Positions 14,194 through 22,401 of a stretch of 64,000 nucleotides of DNA are shown here, one piece after another. A program made the position numbers and the translations under genes. The notes beneath the pieces were generated by a model. That model did not search any database. It had not been told where the DNA came from and was given only the letters and a program-made list of their open reading frames with translations. The stretch's first letter is position 1; every line of letters starts with the position of its first letter. The stretch is from a virus. The DNA lies in IMG/VR virus record IMGVR_UViG_3300044904_000056, positions 40,041-104,040 of that record; one strand, given 5' to 3'.

Positions 14194-15576
14194 TCAATTC
14201 ACCTTCTCTTTCGGAATTGGTTTAACTTCTGGAGTTGAGGCCGGGGGAAGAGTTGTTGCATCAGCAGGGACGGACAGGACGTGCCCGCCTTCGATGGAGA
14301 GTTTCATCATCAGGTCAACATCAGCCTGCTTTGTATTCGGAGAGTGGAGGCGCTGCATTCCGCGTTCAGGGGAGATGTAGAACATATCACCTTTCCCGAG
14401 GAGGTGTTCCGCCCCCTTGCAGTTCAGGATGGTCTTACTATCTGCTGAGGACGGGACTCGGAATGCTGCGCGAGCCGGGAAGTTGACCTTGATCTTGCCG
14501 GAAACAACATCCACAGATGGGCGCTGCGTTGCAGCTATCACGTGGATACCGGCAGCGCGGGACATTGCCGATATTTGGGCCATCTTATCGGTGAAGGACT
14601 TCTTCTCTGACAGAACGAGGTCTGCCATCTCATCGATGACGACGACAATATAAGGCCAGCAGTCATCGGGCTTTCCTTCCGCCTTCATCTTGTCGTTGTA
14701 CTCCTTGAGGTTCTTACACTTGAACCCGAAGAGGTTGGAAGTCCTACGGCGCATTTCCTGAATCAGCCTCTCCATAATCGAGAGGGCGTCATAGACTCCA
14801 GCAACCGGGGGCTGCATCAGGTGAGGCAGGCCTTGGTAGTGGAAGAGTTCCACGGACTTTGGGTCAATCAGGACCAGCTTCATCTGCTTCGGGGTACGCA
14901 TGTAGAGGAGAGAGGTTAGGATACCGTTGATCCAAACGGATTTGCCTGCGCCTGTTGAGCCTGCGATAAGTAGGTGAGGCATCCTCGTTAGGTCCTCTAC
15001 ATAGGGCTGACCGTTGGACTGGACTCCGAAGTTGATCGGCAGTTCCATATCGTCCCTGTGGGCGATTGCGGCCCCTAGGCAGTCCGCAAATTGGATCTCC
15101 GTTCTCTCCTTATTCGGTACAGAAATAGCAACCGCACTCTTGCCGTGAAGCCTCTGGATGGAGACATCTTCCGCTGCTAGACCAATGGCTAGGTCCTCGT
15201 TAATGTCCTTGATTCTCCGGAGCCGGGTATAGCGGTCAGGGCTGAACTCATACTCCGTAACGATAGGACCAACGCGGATATCCGTAACCTTCCCAGGACA
15301 ATCGAAGTCGCGGGTGCGGGTCGTTATGATATCCACTACCTTCTGCTGTTCGGGGTTGGCAGCTAGTTCCCGAGGGAATCGCTGGACGCCCTTTGGGTAG
15401 GCTTTCTTGCCCTTCTCTAGTCCTTCCTTCTCTGGGTCGTACTTATCGATGAGATTCCCGCAGAGCAGGCAGCGCCTATAAAGGGTATAACGGGAAATGG
15501 AAACAGCATCCTTTCCACCTACACCTTTACAGCCTCGACAAATCGCCAGCTTGAAGCCGTTCGTATGATCCTTCAT
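14194..15576 (-). CDS. FtsK/SpoIIIE-type DNA translocase ATPase
   Basis: From ATG 15576 (AGGAGAAGAG upstream) the 460 residues contain: a zinc finger (Cys13/Cys16, Cys36/Cys39), a linker with RFPR at 66-69, an FtsK alpha-like domain (about 75-165), Walker A GSTGAGKS at 206-213, LVLIDPKSVEL, the Walker B strand IVVVIDEMADLV, and IHVIAATQRPSVDVVSGKIKVNFPARAAFRV, a hallmark FtsK segment. There are no transmembrane helices and no gamma domain, so it is a soluble translocase. It probably moves phage DNA or clears it of proteins. It is not a terminase. Confidence 0.9.
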   Translation of the reverse strand: MKDHTNGFKLAICRGCKGVGGKDAVSISRYTLYRRCLLCGNLIDKYDPEKEGLEKGKKAYPKGVQRFPRELAANPEQQKVVDIITTRTRDFDCPGKVTDIRVGPIVTEYEFSPDRYTRLRRIKDINEDLAIGLAAEDVSIQRLHGKSAVAISVPNKERTEIQFADCLGAAIAHRDDMELPINFGVQSNGQPYVEDLTRMPHLLIAGSTGAGKSVWINGILTSLLYMRTPKQMKLVLIDPKSVELFHYQGLPHLMQPPVAGVYDALSIMERLIQEMRRRTSNLFGFKCKNLKEYNDKMKAEGKPDDCWPYIVVVIDEMADLVLSEKKSFTDKMAQISAMSRAAGIHVIAATQRPSVDVVSGKIKVNFPARAAFRVPSSADSKTILNCKGAEHLLGKGDMFYISPERGMQRLHSPNTKQADVDLMMKLSIEGGHVLSVPADATTLPPASTPEVKPIPKEKVN

Positions 15577-15601
15577 TCTCTCTTCTCCTTGCCCAGAGAC
15601 C

Positions 15602-15799
15602 CTAAAGGGTACTCGGGCGTTTCTTAACCTGAGCACTGCCTATGTCAATCACCTTCCTACTACTCTGGCAGATCGGACAACGATTCCAATGGTCATACCA
15701 CTGCAAAGTCGCGGCGATAAACCCGCCTATGGAGTTGTCCAGACGGTTTACCCTTTTCACTAGCCTGTTCTCAACTCGACATCGGCGGCTTTGCACCAT
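15602..15799 (-). CDS. Small basic protein with a CPIC motif
   Basis: The protein has 65 residues with Arg-rich ends and a central CPICQSS that could be half a zinc site. The ATG at 15799 has GGAGG eight bases upstream. It sits 25 bases before the translocase gene. No family is recognised. Confidence 0.5.
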   Translation of the reverse strand: MVQSRRCRVENRLVKRVNRLDNSIGGFIAATLQWYDHWNRCPICQSSRKVIDIGSAQVKKRPSTL

Positions 15800-15836
15800 G
15801 AGACCACCTCCTCCAGGTACTCGGGCTGTTGAATTG

Positions 15837-16058
15837 TTAGTCGTTGTAGACAGTAAGCATCACGCCGCAACGGCAGCGTCCCTGCCACATCGAGACTTTC
15901 GTCTGCCGGGTTGTCTGGAATGGTTTCAGTTCAGGGATTAGTTTCTTGCAGCACGGAGCAGCCAGCGGGACTCGGCTCTGCTCTAGGTCAGATAGCTTGC
16001 AGGAATAGGAGCCGTCTTTGTTGAGTTGCCAGACTTGTATTTGAGTAGTTTCGTTCAC
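15837..16058 (-). CDS. Small Cys-rich hypothetical protein
   Basis: The 73-residue product has Cys at SCKL, PCC and CRC positions, compatible with one structural zinc. The start overlaps the stop of the upstream gene (ATGA-type), which supports its reality. No function can be assigned. Confidence 0.6.
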   Translation of the reverse strand: MNETTQIQVWQLNKDGSYSCKLSDLEQSRVPLAAPCCKKLIPELKPFQTTRQTKVSMWQGRCRCGVMLTVYND

Positions 16059-16786
16059 GGCTTCCTCGCTTTCCGGACGTACACCAAGTTGCCATTCGCG
16101 TCCTGAACAGCTATGACTTCAGTCTTAGAAGGATTAGCAGCCTTGGCTTTCGCTGCTTCTTCCTGCGCCTTCCGGGCAGCCTCTGCTATCGAGACACGGT
16201 TGTTAGCTAGACTGAGGGCTTGAAGGTTTGCCAAACGCTGCGCCTCCTCGATAGTGACGATAAGGTTAGGGCCAGACCAAGGGGAGTCATTAGTGCTTCC
16301 CCGCTCTGCTGGCTGTACGGGTCCGTGGCTGTAGGGATGGGGGCCTTCTGGCTTATAGACTGACTTCACGTTCTTGACGAGGCTGTTAGCCGAGTTGTTC
16401 CCCCAATCCGATGCCTGATTGATTGTTCCTGCATCGTTGAGAGACTGAACGTTCTGAGCCCCCGCATTGGAGGGAAGAACTGCAAAGAGAACTGCGACTG
16501 CTAGAATTGCGGATTTCATTTTCGAGTTTCCTTTCTGAATTGTTTTCTCCCACTCAATCACCAGGTTGTTCGTTTCCATACTGCCTGTCTCAGTCCTAGT
16601 CAAAGTTGTCTGCAACTTTTTGTTGTGGAGGAAACCTTGATAGGTTCTACCATCTAGTAATACCAGGACTTGGCCGGTAGGCACTACAAGTTCTGTCCGG
16701 CCATTCACCCAGTGAAACCGTACCAAACCACCGGAGTCTAATACTAGCTGAACGTCCTTCAGGAATGCCTTCAGGTTGTTTTTCAT
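16055..16786 (-). CDS. Two-part protein: N-terminal cytoplasmic segment and an internal signal-peptide protein
   Basis: The continuous frame gives 243 residues. The first 88 look like a small soluble domain (VRFHWVNGRTELVVPTGQVLVLLDG). An internal ATG at 16519, preceded by GAAAGGAAAC, starts a textbook signal peptide (MKSAILAVAVLFAVLPSNAGA, with cleavage likely before QN). A 135-residue exported portion follows, with Asn/Ser-rich sequence and an Ala/Lys coiled coil (AEAARKAQEEAAKAKAAN). The two parts probably work as separate proteins, the second made from the internal start. The full-length start at 16786 has GGAGGAGG. Confidence 0.65.
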   Translation of the reverse strand: MKNNLKAFLKDVQLVLDSGGLVRFHWVNGRTELVVPTGQVLVLLDGRTYQGFLHNKKLQTTLTRTETGSMETNNLVIEWEKTIQKGNSKMKSAILAVAVLFAVLPSNAGAQNVQSLNDAGTINQASDWGNNSANSLVKNVKSVYKPEGPHPYSHGPVQPAERGSTNDSPWSGPNLIVTIEEAQRLANLQALSLANNRVSIAEAARKAQEEAAKAKAANPSKTEVIAVQDANGNLVYVRKARKP

Positions 16787-17475
16787 TTCAGGCCTCCTCC
16801 ACTTGTCAGATTCAAGCTAGACAGCGGCTAGGATGCTCTCCTGAAAGTCTCTTGTTGCATTTCAGACGGCGCGATACAGAACGCGCCCAGATAACAAGAG
16901 TGCCTACTCTCAGATAGGCATTCAGAGCACCCGAGTCGCTGGACGGAGACGTTCCTAGCAAACTGCCTGCGGTATCCTCTTTCGAGGGCCTGATCTCCGT
17001 CTGCGCTGTTAGTGTTAGTGTTTGTAAAACTAGGTTCCACGCAGATTCACCTATACTTCGTTTTTACGTCCGTTCTGTCGGACGGTGGTAATATCTCGGG
17101 CCACCACGCCTAACCCTTTTGGATTCCTGGCTGGCTCTTTTTCCTCCGGAGAGGTATTTGTATGTTGAGCCGAGGTTCCGCACTCGAAAGTCCTTACGCG
17201 CCCTACTCGTGTACAGCGAATACAGGAGGGTTCAGACAGGCTACTCGGAAGGCTTTCGAGACTCCTACGCTTTACGGTTTGAAGTATTCGCAACCCGGTT
17301 CAACGTCAACCCTCGACTTTCCCTGTTCGGTATTTCCGCTATGCAGGCCATAAGCCATACGCGAAAAGGAGCCTAGCCCCCGAGACCGTCGTCGGTGGGG
17401 CAGAGGGTATATAAAGGATGTAGCTGAATCGGTGGAGGTGGGAACTCTCTACGGGGGAAACCCCCGTGCTACCTA
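16787..17475 (-). ncRNA. Gene-free stretch dense in hairpins (candidate structured RNA)
   Basis: No convincing protein frame or tRNA was found. Perfect stems include GGCGCG/CGCGCC (16868-16873 with 16882-16887), TGCCTA/TAGGCA (16901-16906 with 16915-16920) and CGTCCG/CGGACG (17067-17072 with 17079-17084). An 8-bp helix (16942-16949 with 16994-17001) encloses a GAAA-capped CCTC/GAGG hairpin (16976-16987). The region also holds the leader of the 16055-16786 gene. Strand and boundaries are assumed from gene direction. Confidence 0.35.
17451..17467 (-). terminator. Strong hairpin after the 52-residue gene
   Basis: A perfect 7-bp GC stem (ACGGGGG/CCCCCGT) with a 3-base loop starts nine bases after the stop at 17476. 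No U-tract follows on the minus strand, so termination would have to be factor-assisted, or the hairpin serves as a 3' barrier. Confidence 0.45.
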
Positions 17476-17634
17476 CTACGCAGCGGTAGCCTGCCGGATA
17501 ATCTGTTTCGCCGTCCGGATGACCTGTACGGGGGTCATGTGCTTGATTCCCCGCTTCCCGTGGCGGACCTTCGCAAATCCGCGAACGAGGGCACCCGTAA
17601 GAACGAGACCAGAATTTTTGGAATTGGTTTTCAT
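17476..17634 (-). CDS. Small basic protein, 52 residues
   Basis: The ATG at 17634 has an excellent AGGAGA site six bases upstream, immediately after a GGGTGA/TCACCC hairpin. The frame ends with TAG at 17476, with another TAG directly in phase. The product is basic (FAKVRHGKRGIKH near 20-32) with a C-terminal helix (PVQVIRTAKQIIRQATAA). It has no known family. It is alone inside a 1.3-kb hairpin-rich region and could be an RNA-binding partner of that region, which is only a guess. Confidence 0.65.
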   Translation of the reverse strand: MKTNSKNSGLVLTGALVRGFAKVRHGKRGIKHMTPVQVIRTAKQIIRQATAA

Positions 17635-18088
17635 AACGTCTCCTAGGGTGATGGTTTCACCCGTAGAGAATTCCGTCTCCTACTTCTCCGCGATATGGGG
17701 TAACTCGAATTGCTTTCTCTCCCGAGGCTGTTCCCCGCCTACTCCTTCCGCCGTTTCCGAGCTAAAAAGCTCTACGCGGTAGGACTCTAGGAGAGGCCGT
17801 CCGGAACGTCTCCGGGGCCTCGGGCTTTACTTACTTTCGGCTTTGCGTCCTTAATGCCCTAGCGTTTTTCGCTCCGGTCGGACTATTTTAGGTTAGTCCG
17901 TTAGGAGGTTCTCTCCTATGTCCGTGGCCTATCCCCGCTCTGCCTTTTCGGGATACCCTTTATTTTTCAATGAGCAAAAGCTAGCGTCTAAACTCTAGCT
18001 TACAGGAATATCTTCCCCTTTTTAGAGGTAGAAGTAAAGCACTATTTTCCAGTACTTTCGTTTGAGTTACCCCCTAAAAAGCCTGGGA
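17635..18088 (-). ncRNA. Candidate large structured noncoding RNA
   Basis: No protein frame is supported. Consecutive perfect stems are visible: GGGTGA/TCACCC beside the 52-residue gene, an 8-bp long-range helix (17721-17728 with 17817-17824) enclosing GAGCT/AGCTC (17759-17763 with 17768-17772), AGCG/CGCT (17861-17873), CGGACTA/TAGTCCG (17879-17885 with 17894-17900), TAGGAG/CTCCTA (17902-17907 with 17913-17918) and AAGCTAG/CTAGCTT (about 17979-18002). Size and setting recall phage-borne large RNAs such as GOLLD and ROOL, but I cannot show sequence homology. Confidence 0.35.
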
Positions 18089-18802
18089 TTATGCAGAATT
18101 TCTGTTGGCGTTCCAACAAAAAATAAACCTGTCAAAGTGAGGGTTGAATTTACCCCCCGCTGCCCCCCGGTCAAATTCTGGTGGGTAAAAAACGTTGTTA
18201 AAGCATCTTTTTAGGTATTCAAGCCTACGCATTACATTCTTCACTCCTGCTTTCTTCTCTCTGGAAAAATGGTATTCCATCACGAGTTTGTTACAACATG
18301 GAATCAATTCGTCATCCAACAACCCAAACTCGCTCCCTTCAACATCCATCTTCACCCCATCGAATATTCTCCCTGCAAAGAAATTTGCGTGTAAATTCGG
18401 AAGCCTCCCAGAAGGGTGTTCAGGCAAATTCCCTTTCACAATTGTTGCCCTGCTGAAATCTGTTTCTCTCCTCCCTTTGTAAAATTGTAGGGAGGATTTA
18501 TGGAGATTCGTTATAGCAAATCTACGACAGCAAAATTCAGGAATATTCAAACGGAGGAGTCGAAAGCATTTTGGGTCAGGTTCATAGCATTCAGCCTTTG
18601 CTCCAAGAGAACGACAATATAATGCAAACGCTCCGATGTTTGCACCCAAATCTAACCATAATTCACCCTCCTCAACATCAAAGCCAAGTCCCACTCTCCG
18701 GTAGCACCTCTTCACTAGACACTCATTTAGAACACTCTCATCACTTGTCCCTGGACGAAAATACGCCTCCTCTAAACCAAATTTTCTCTTCTCAATTTTC
18801 AT
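18089..18802 (-). CDS. FkbM-family methyltransferase
   Basis: LWLDLGANIGAFALYCRSLGA and AECYEPDP form the SAM site typical of FkbM enzymes. DGVKMDVEGSEFGLL is the family's second signature. FkbM proteins O-methylate sugars or lipids, so the gene belongs functionally with the glycan island near 42-53 kb although it lies in the replication block. It is 237 residues long. Its start directly follows the next gene's stop. Confidence 0.85.
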   Translation of the reverse strand: MKIEKRKFGLEEAYFRPGTSDESVLNECLVKRCYRRVGLGFDVEEGELWLDLGANIGAFALYCRSLGAKAECYEPDPKCFRLLRLNIPEFCCRRFAITNLHKSSLQFYKGRRETDFSRATIVKGNLPEHPSGRLPNLHANFFAGRIFDGVKMDVEGSEFGLLDDELIPCCNKLVMEYHFSREKKAGVKNVMRRLEYLKRCFNNVFYPPEFDRGAAGGKFNPHFDRFIFCWNANRNSA

Positions 18803-19096
18803 TCAACTTCCCCACTTCTGGAGGAGCTTTCGTATTCTCACTCCCTGAGGACCTAGAAAATAAGGCTCTAGGCATTCCAAGAATTCCTTTGCATTTTGGC
18901 CATAGAGGCGTACTCTTTCTCGGCAACTTTCTCCTTTTCCAGTTTTACGGTAGCCCCCTCCAAAATAAGTATGCACTAGTTTTGGAAAAAAGGGTTTCAT
19001 ATTCAATTCCACAAATCCTTTTCGGACGAATGCGCGCGACAGAACTACTCCTGCAAGAAGTGTTCTCAATTCCAAAGTCATCTTCTCTCTCATCAT
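18803..19096 (-). CDS. LAGLIDADG-like half-domain protein
   Basis: The 97-residue protein has the order expected of one LAGLIDADG repeat: a hydrophobic first helix (LLAGVVLSRAFVRKGFVEL), strands, then VHTYFGGGYRKT and a RVRLYGQNAKEFLECLEPYF segment ending near LLQKW. The helix lacks the canonical catalytic acid, so it may be an inactive or regulatory derivative. The start overlaps the primase stop (ATGA). The assignment is by pattern only. Confidence 0.45.
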   Translation of the reverse strand: MMREKMTLELRTLLAGVVLSRAFVRKGFVELNMKPFFPKLVHTYFGGGYRKTGKGESCRERVRLYGQNAKEFLECLEPYFLGPQGVRIRKLLQKWGS

Positions 19097-20034
19097 CTCC
19101 AGTCTCCATAAAGGAATTCCGCTTCATTCTTGTTCTTCTGGAACGTCTTCGCCTTTTCGATTATGTCCCAGGACTTTTCGCGCCCAACGGAATTGACATC
19201 CTCACCTTCCGGAAATTGAGCGATTTTAACAGCCGGGACTGCTCCTTCAAAAGCCTTCGCAATCTGGACCGCTACGTGTTTGGTATTATCCTTTTCCTGA
19301 GGGCCATCGAGCGCAACAATCAGTTCTCGCAGCCATTTCTGGTATTGCAAGATATAATCCTTCTGAATCTCAGAAATCGTCTTGCCAAAAATCCCTAACA
19401 CCAAATCTCTCCGGCTCGACAAGGAAGTAATTGTCATCACATTGATGATAGACTCTACCAATACAATCCTTCTCGGCTTTGCTGCGGTTCCAAGCTGGTA
19501 GAGTAGCTCAGTCTTTTTCGTAGAGGTTGGATTGCGGAATTTTGGTTCTCTGTTCTTGTATCTCCTTGCCTGAAAATACTGGACACTGCCCTCTTCATCC
19601 AGAACTGGAAATATGAAATACCCCCAGTACTTTCCTTTCTGGCAATAGCCAACTTGAGCAGCCTGGATGATTTTCCGATGCAGGCCACGATTCTGCAAAT
19701 AGATGTACAGGTCATCACTTAGGCGGTCAGGCAGCTCATCTAGGATTTCAAACTCATCAGGAAGAGATACATCACCAACCGGGGTGCGTTTCAGATTCTC
19801 GGGAATGCGGTAGGGAATTCCTTGTTTAGAGAAGAATGCCTGAAGCCTACGCTCCGTTACTCCACCTTTTTCATAGTACCAAATACAGCCTGAGTGGAAA
19901 CAGCAGCCCACCCGCTTCTCTTCGTTGAAGGCAAAACGTCTAGTGGTATCATCACAGGCCGGACAGTCTGCTACGAAACCTTCCGAGGTGTCGCGAAGAT
20001 TCTGAAAATGCCCTCGCAGAGTATCGTCGCTCAT
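19093..20034 (-). CDS. DnaG-type primase
   Basis: From ATG 20034 (ATGA overlap with the helicase gene) there is an N-terminal zinc-binding segment: Cys24, Cys27, then CCFHSGC at 44-50. A TOPRIM domain follows: IVLVESIINVMTI supplies the catalytic Glu, ELIVALDGPQEKDN the DxD-like acidic site, and a downstream EGEDVNSV segment the rest. At 313 residues it lacks a DnaG C-terminal helicase-binding domain, but the helicase is encoded immediately upstream. It would make RNA primers for phage replication. Confidence 0.85.
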   Translation of the reverse strand: MSDDTLRGHFQNLRDTSEGFVADCPACDDTTRRFAFNEEKRVGCCFHSGCIWYYEKGGVTERRLQAFFSKQGIPYRIPENLKRTPVGDVSLPDEFEILDELPDRLSDDLYIYLQNRGLHRKIIQAAQVGYCQKGKYWGYFIFPVLDEEGSVQYFQARRYKNREPKFRNPTSTKKTELLYQLGTAAKPRRIVLVESIINVMTITSLSSRRDLVLGIFGKTISEIQKDYILQYQKWLRELIVALDGPQEKDNTKHVAVQIAKAFEGAVPAVKIAQFPEGEDVNSVGREKSWDIIEKAKTFQKNKNEAEFLYGDWR

Positions 20035-21395
20035 CTCTTCCTTGCCTTCTTCCAATTGTCCTCAGGCTGATGCTCACTCTCGTTGACGGTGAACCGGTCA
20101 CGGTCCAATTCTACATTTACCACCCCGCCCATCCCAACATCTCTCGCATACATCAGATAGACTCTCGCCTGCTCCGGCTTCTGCTCGGCTTCCTCTTCTG
20201 TTTGACAAAAAGCTACTAGGAAGTCAAGAGTGAAAAGTTGAGAGATATCCTCGGCTATATCCTCTGCTGACAGCCGTTTCTTTTTCAGACCTGCCCGATT
20301 CGTCTGAGTTGCTGTCCAAACAGGAATATCCCGCTCCGTCGCAATTCCCCGGAGGTCAAGAGCTACTTGGCCTACAGATAGGCGCTGCTCATCAAATTTC
20401 TGAGTGGGCCGAAAGACACGGATGTAATCCACGAATAAAACATCAATCTTGTACCCAAATTCGGCTTCTACATCATCCAGCCAAAGGGAGATATCTTCAG
20501 CCGTCCCTTTTCCTGAAGGCCACTGCTGTATGTGAAGGCCCCCTTTCATCTGCTTATGGGACACCTTGAGCCGCCTTCTTGCTTTCTTCAAAACCTTATT
20601 CAGCTTAGACCCTGCTTCTGTTGAAAGACTTGCCTTTGTCAATTCACTTGCCGGAATTTGCGTAATCATCGAGTCGATGCGTTTCCGGTATTTCTCTTTC
20701 GAGAGTTCCCCTGTTGCAATCGCTACATTTTTCCCTTTCCAGAGTGCCCCAACTGCAAATCTTGCTAGTAGTGTGCTCTTACCAGCTTTGCTCCCTGCCA
20801 ATATGATTGCAAGCTCCCCCCCACCAGGCCCCCCTCCCATTCTCCTGTCAAGCCGGGGAAGAAAGTGTGTCCCAACGACATTCCTCCTGTCTTCAGCCCA
20901 GCGATGCCTACTCATAGTGTCTCCCCAGTAATCCACCCCAAGATTTTTTGTTGAGTGAAGATTTTCAAGGGCCTTCATCCTTCGGAGAACTTTGTCAAAA
21001 TCTCCCGCGTTGATATCCCGCTCTGAGTCAACCAGTGCCTTCCGGTATTTCTGATCCTTGGCAAAACGAGTAGCTTTGCTACGGACAACAAATATGTCAT
21101 CCAGCTTTTCTTCGAACGCACCACGTATCACCCGTTTGTACAGCGGCCATACATCCCGCCTGCGTTTCCCAAGATAGTCCTTCACCAGCACGGACAGGGA
21201 AGCCTTGGAAATTGTAATCAGCCCCCGCTCCTGCCTCTCAACCACTTCCTCTTTCATCAGACGGCAGATATCTACGAAGATTGGGTTGGTGAAGTAGGAC
21301 GGCTCAACTACCGGATGCGCTGCCCTCGGCTCCCTGATGTACCACGCCAACAACAATTTCTGAAAACTTTCACCCCAAGGATACTCATCAGCCAC
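20031..21395 (-). CDS. DnaB-type replicative helicase
   Basis: A helical N-terminal domain (1-150) is followed by a RecA fold. Walker A is GSKAGKST (201-208), the Walker B strand is VLFVDYI, and a sensor-like WTATQTNR precedes the C-terminal strands. The LDRRMGGGPGGGELAIILAGSKAGKS layout matches DnaB/gp41 enzymes. The GTG start at 21395 has an AGGAGA site, with GCGTTCTAT 20 bases from the start. With the adjacent primase it forms the replisome core. Confidence 0.9.
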   Translation of the reverse strand: MADEYPWGESFQKLLLAWYIREPRAAHPVVEPSYFTNPIFVDICRLMKEEVVERQERGLITISKASLSVLVKDYLGKRRRDVWPLYKRVIRGAFEEKLDDIFVVRSKATRFAKDQKYRKALVDSERDINAGDFDKVLRRMKALENLHSTKNLGVDYWGDTMSRHRWAEDRRNVVGTHFLPRLDRRMGGGPGGGELAIILAGSKAGKSTLLARFAVGALWKGKNVAIATGELSKEKYRKRIDSMITQIPASELTKASLSTEAGSKLNKVLKKARRRLKVSHKQMKGGLHIQQWPSGKGTAEDISLWLDDVEAEFGYKIDVLFVDYIRVFRPTQKFDEQRLSVGQVALDLRGIATERDIPVWTATQTNRAGLKKKRLSAEDIAEDISQLFTLDFLVAFCQTEEEAEQKPEQARVYLMYARDVGMGGVVNVELDRDRFTVNESEHQPEDNWKKARKR

Positions 21396-21415
21396 TGGCT
21401 ATTGTCTCCTGTTAG

Positions 21416-21424
21416 ATAGAACGC
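21416..21424 (-). promoter_or_regulatory. GCGTTCTAT element, copy 3
   Basis: GCGTTCTAT on the minus strand ends 20 bases before the helicase start codon at 21395, with AGGAGA between. Position and sequence repeat those at 2781 and 11600. Confidence 0.5.
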
Positions 21425-21434
21425 GGAGTTGGCG

Positions 21435-22103
21435 CTATCGTTCCAACTCAGATTTGATACCCCGAATCACGCTGTGCCGGAGCCTCGAATTTTTCCTAAG
21501 CTCCCACAAGGCCCTCCGCACGTGTCTCCACTCCCTACTACTGTACAAATAGCCTGCAATGAATAGGGGGCTCAAATCCTTGAAGATTGCGAGGAAGACT
21601 TGGCTTGATGGAACCCCAAGCTGCCTTTTGGCTTCCATAAATATCCTCGTGGAAGATTTCGCACTAGCATAGGCATCCTCCTCTGTCCATACATTGAGAT
21701 ACCGCTTCCAGTCCTCCTCCAGCTTGTACAACTGCCTGTCTTTCTTAACCAACCAGGTGTAGATTTCCAGAGCCTTATCGCTCGCCAGAAATGCCGGATG
21801 GGGCATGGTCCTCGAATTCTTGTAGTGGCCATACCGACAAAGCACCTTCACATACAGGCTTGGGTCTAGCTTCTTTTCAACCAGCTTCGGAGCAAGAAGC
21901 ATAAATGCTCGCATTGCTCTCCAGCCTACCTTCGTCCTGTAGATATCCCAATCCCAAGTCCGCTTGTTCTTGTACGACCTGCTACGTTTGCTAACATCCT
22001 TCGATTTCGCAATCTTGTTGTACGTCAGCCTCAGAATCCCCATCACCAGCTTTTCACTTCCTGTCAATTTCCATCTCGGGAATCTCTGTGAAGTCCTTGC
22101 CAT
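21435..22103 (-). CDS. Hypothetical basic helical protein
   Basis: From ATG 22103 (AGAGG five bases upstream) the 222-residue protein is basic, Trp/Tyr-rich and mainly helical. RFPR is at residues 7-10. No motif is recognised. It sits between the candidate origin and the helicase, a place where phages often encode helicase loaders or origin-binding proteins. There is no Walker motif, so a loader ATPase is excluded. Confidence 0.6.
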   Translation of the reverse strand: MARTSQRFPRWKLTGSEKLVMGILRLTYNKIAKSKDVSKRSRSYKNKRTWDWDIYRTKVGWRAMRAFMLLAPKLVEKKLDPSLYVKVLCRYGHYKNSRTMPHPAFLASDKALEIYTWLVKKDRQLYKLEEDWKRYLNVWTEEDAYASAKSSTRIFMEAKRQLGVPSSQVFLAIFKDLSPLFIAGYLYSSREWRHVRRALWELRKNSRLRHSVIRGIKSELER

Positions 22104-22401
22104 TCGCACCTCTAGGATAAAAATAAATTTTTACTGCTAAAACAGGTATCAAACTAGTATCAAACCCCTACAAAACAGGTAAAGCCAATCGAGAGAAACC
22201 TACCCTAGCCATATCAAATCCCCTTCAAACCCCCTTCAAGCCCTTTCAAACCCCTCCAACTCTAGGTATTTTCCTGCCTATATAGCCGATATCGGCGTAA
22301 CAGCTACTATAGCGAATAGTAGCGTATATATCAAATAGTAGAGAATAGCAGCGAGCGTAGCGAGCTGCCTTCACACTGGCACTGTTGGAATTTTCCTACC
22401 T
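22104..22401. other. Candidate replication origin: iterons and hairpins, no gene
   Basis: Repeats of the form (A)GGGGNTTGA, read on the minus strand, recur at 10-11-base spacing in 22212-22255, with two more TTTGA copies at 22149-22168. A perfect 8-bp hairpin (GCTACTAT/ATAGTAGC, 22303-22310 with 22316-22323), a GCCGATATCGGC palindrome and an AT-rich block at 22123-22140 complete an origin-like layout. AGGTAGGAAAATT and AGGCAGGAAAATA form a further direct repeat. The flanking genes are helicases and primase. Confidence 0.5.

Noticed and set aside
17051-17376. Reading frames of 80-85 codons on both strands in the RNA region
   Set aside because: Neither has a ribosome site or protein-like composition, and both cross several perfect hairpins.
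17839-17850. GGACGCAAAGCC on the minus strand, identical to a core of c-di-GMP-I riboswitches
   Set aside because: The partner helix and the upstream ACGCACAGGGCAAACC box are missing and spacing is wrong, so a chance match is more likely.
17879-17900. Group I intron P7-like sequences (GGACTA and TAGTCC)
   Set aside because: They pair as a simple hairpin with an 8-base loop. No P3/P8 elements lie between them.
16787-18088. tRNA genes in the hairpin-rich region
   Set aside because: No segment combined a 7-bp acceptor stem, an anticodon arm and a TTCRANY loop with paired flanks.
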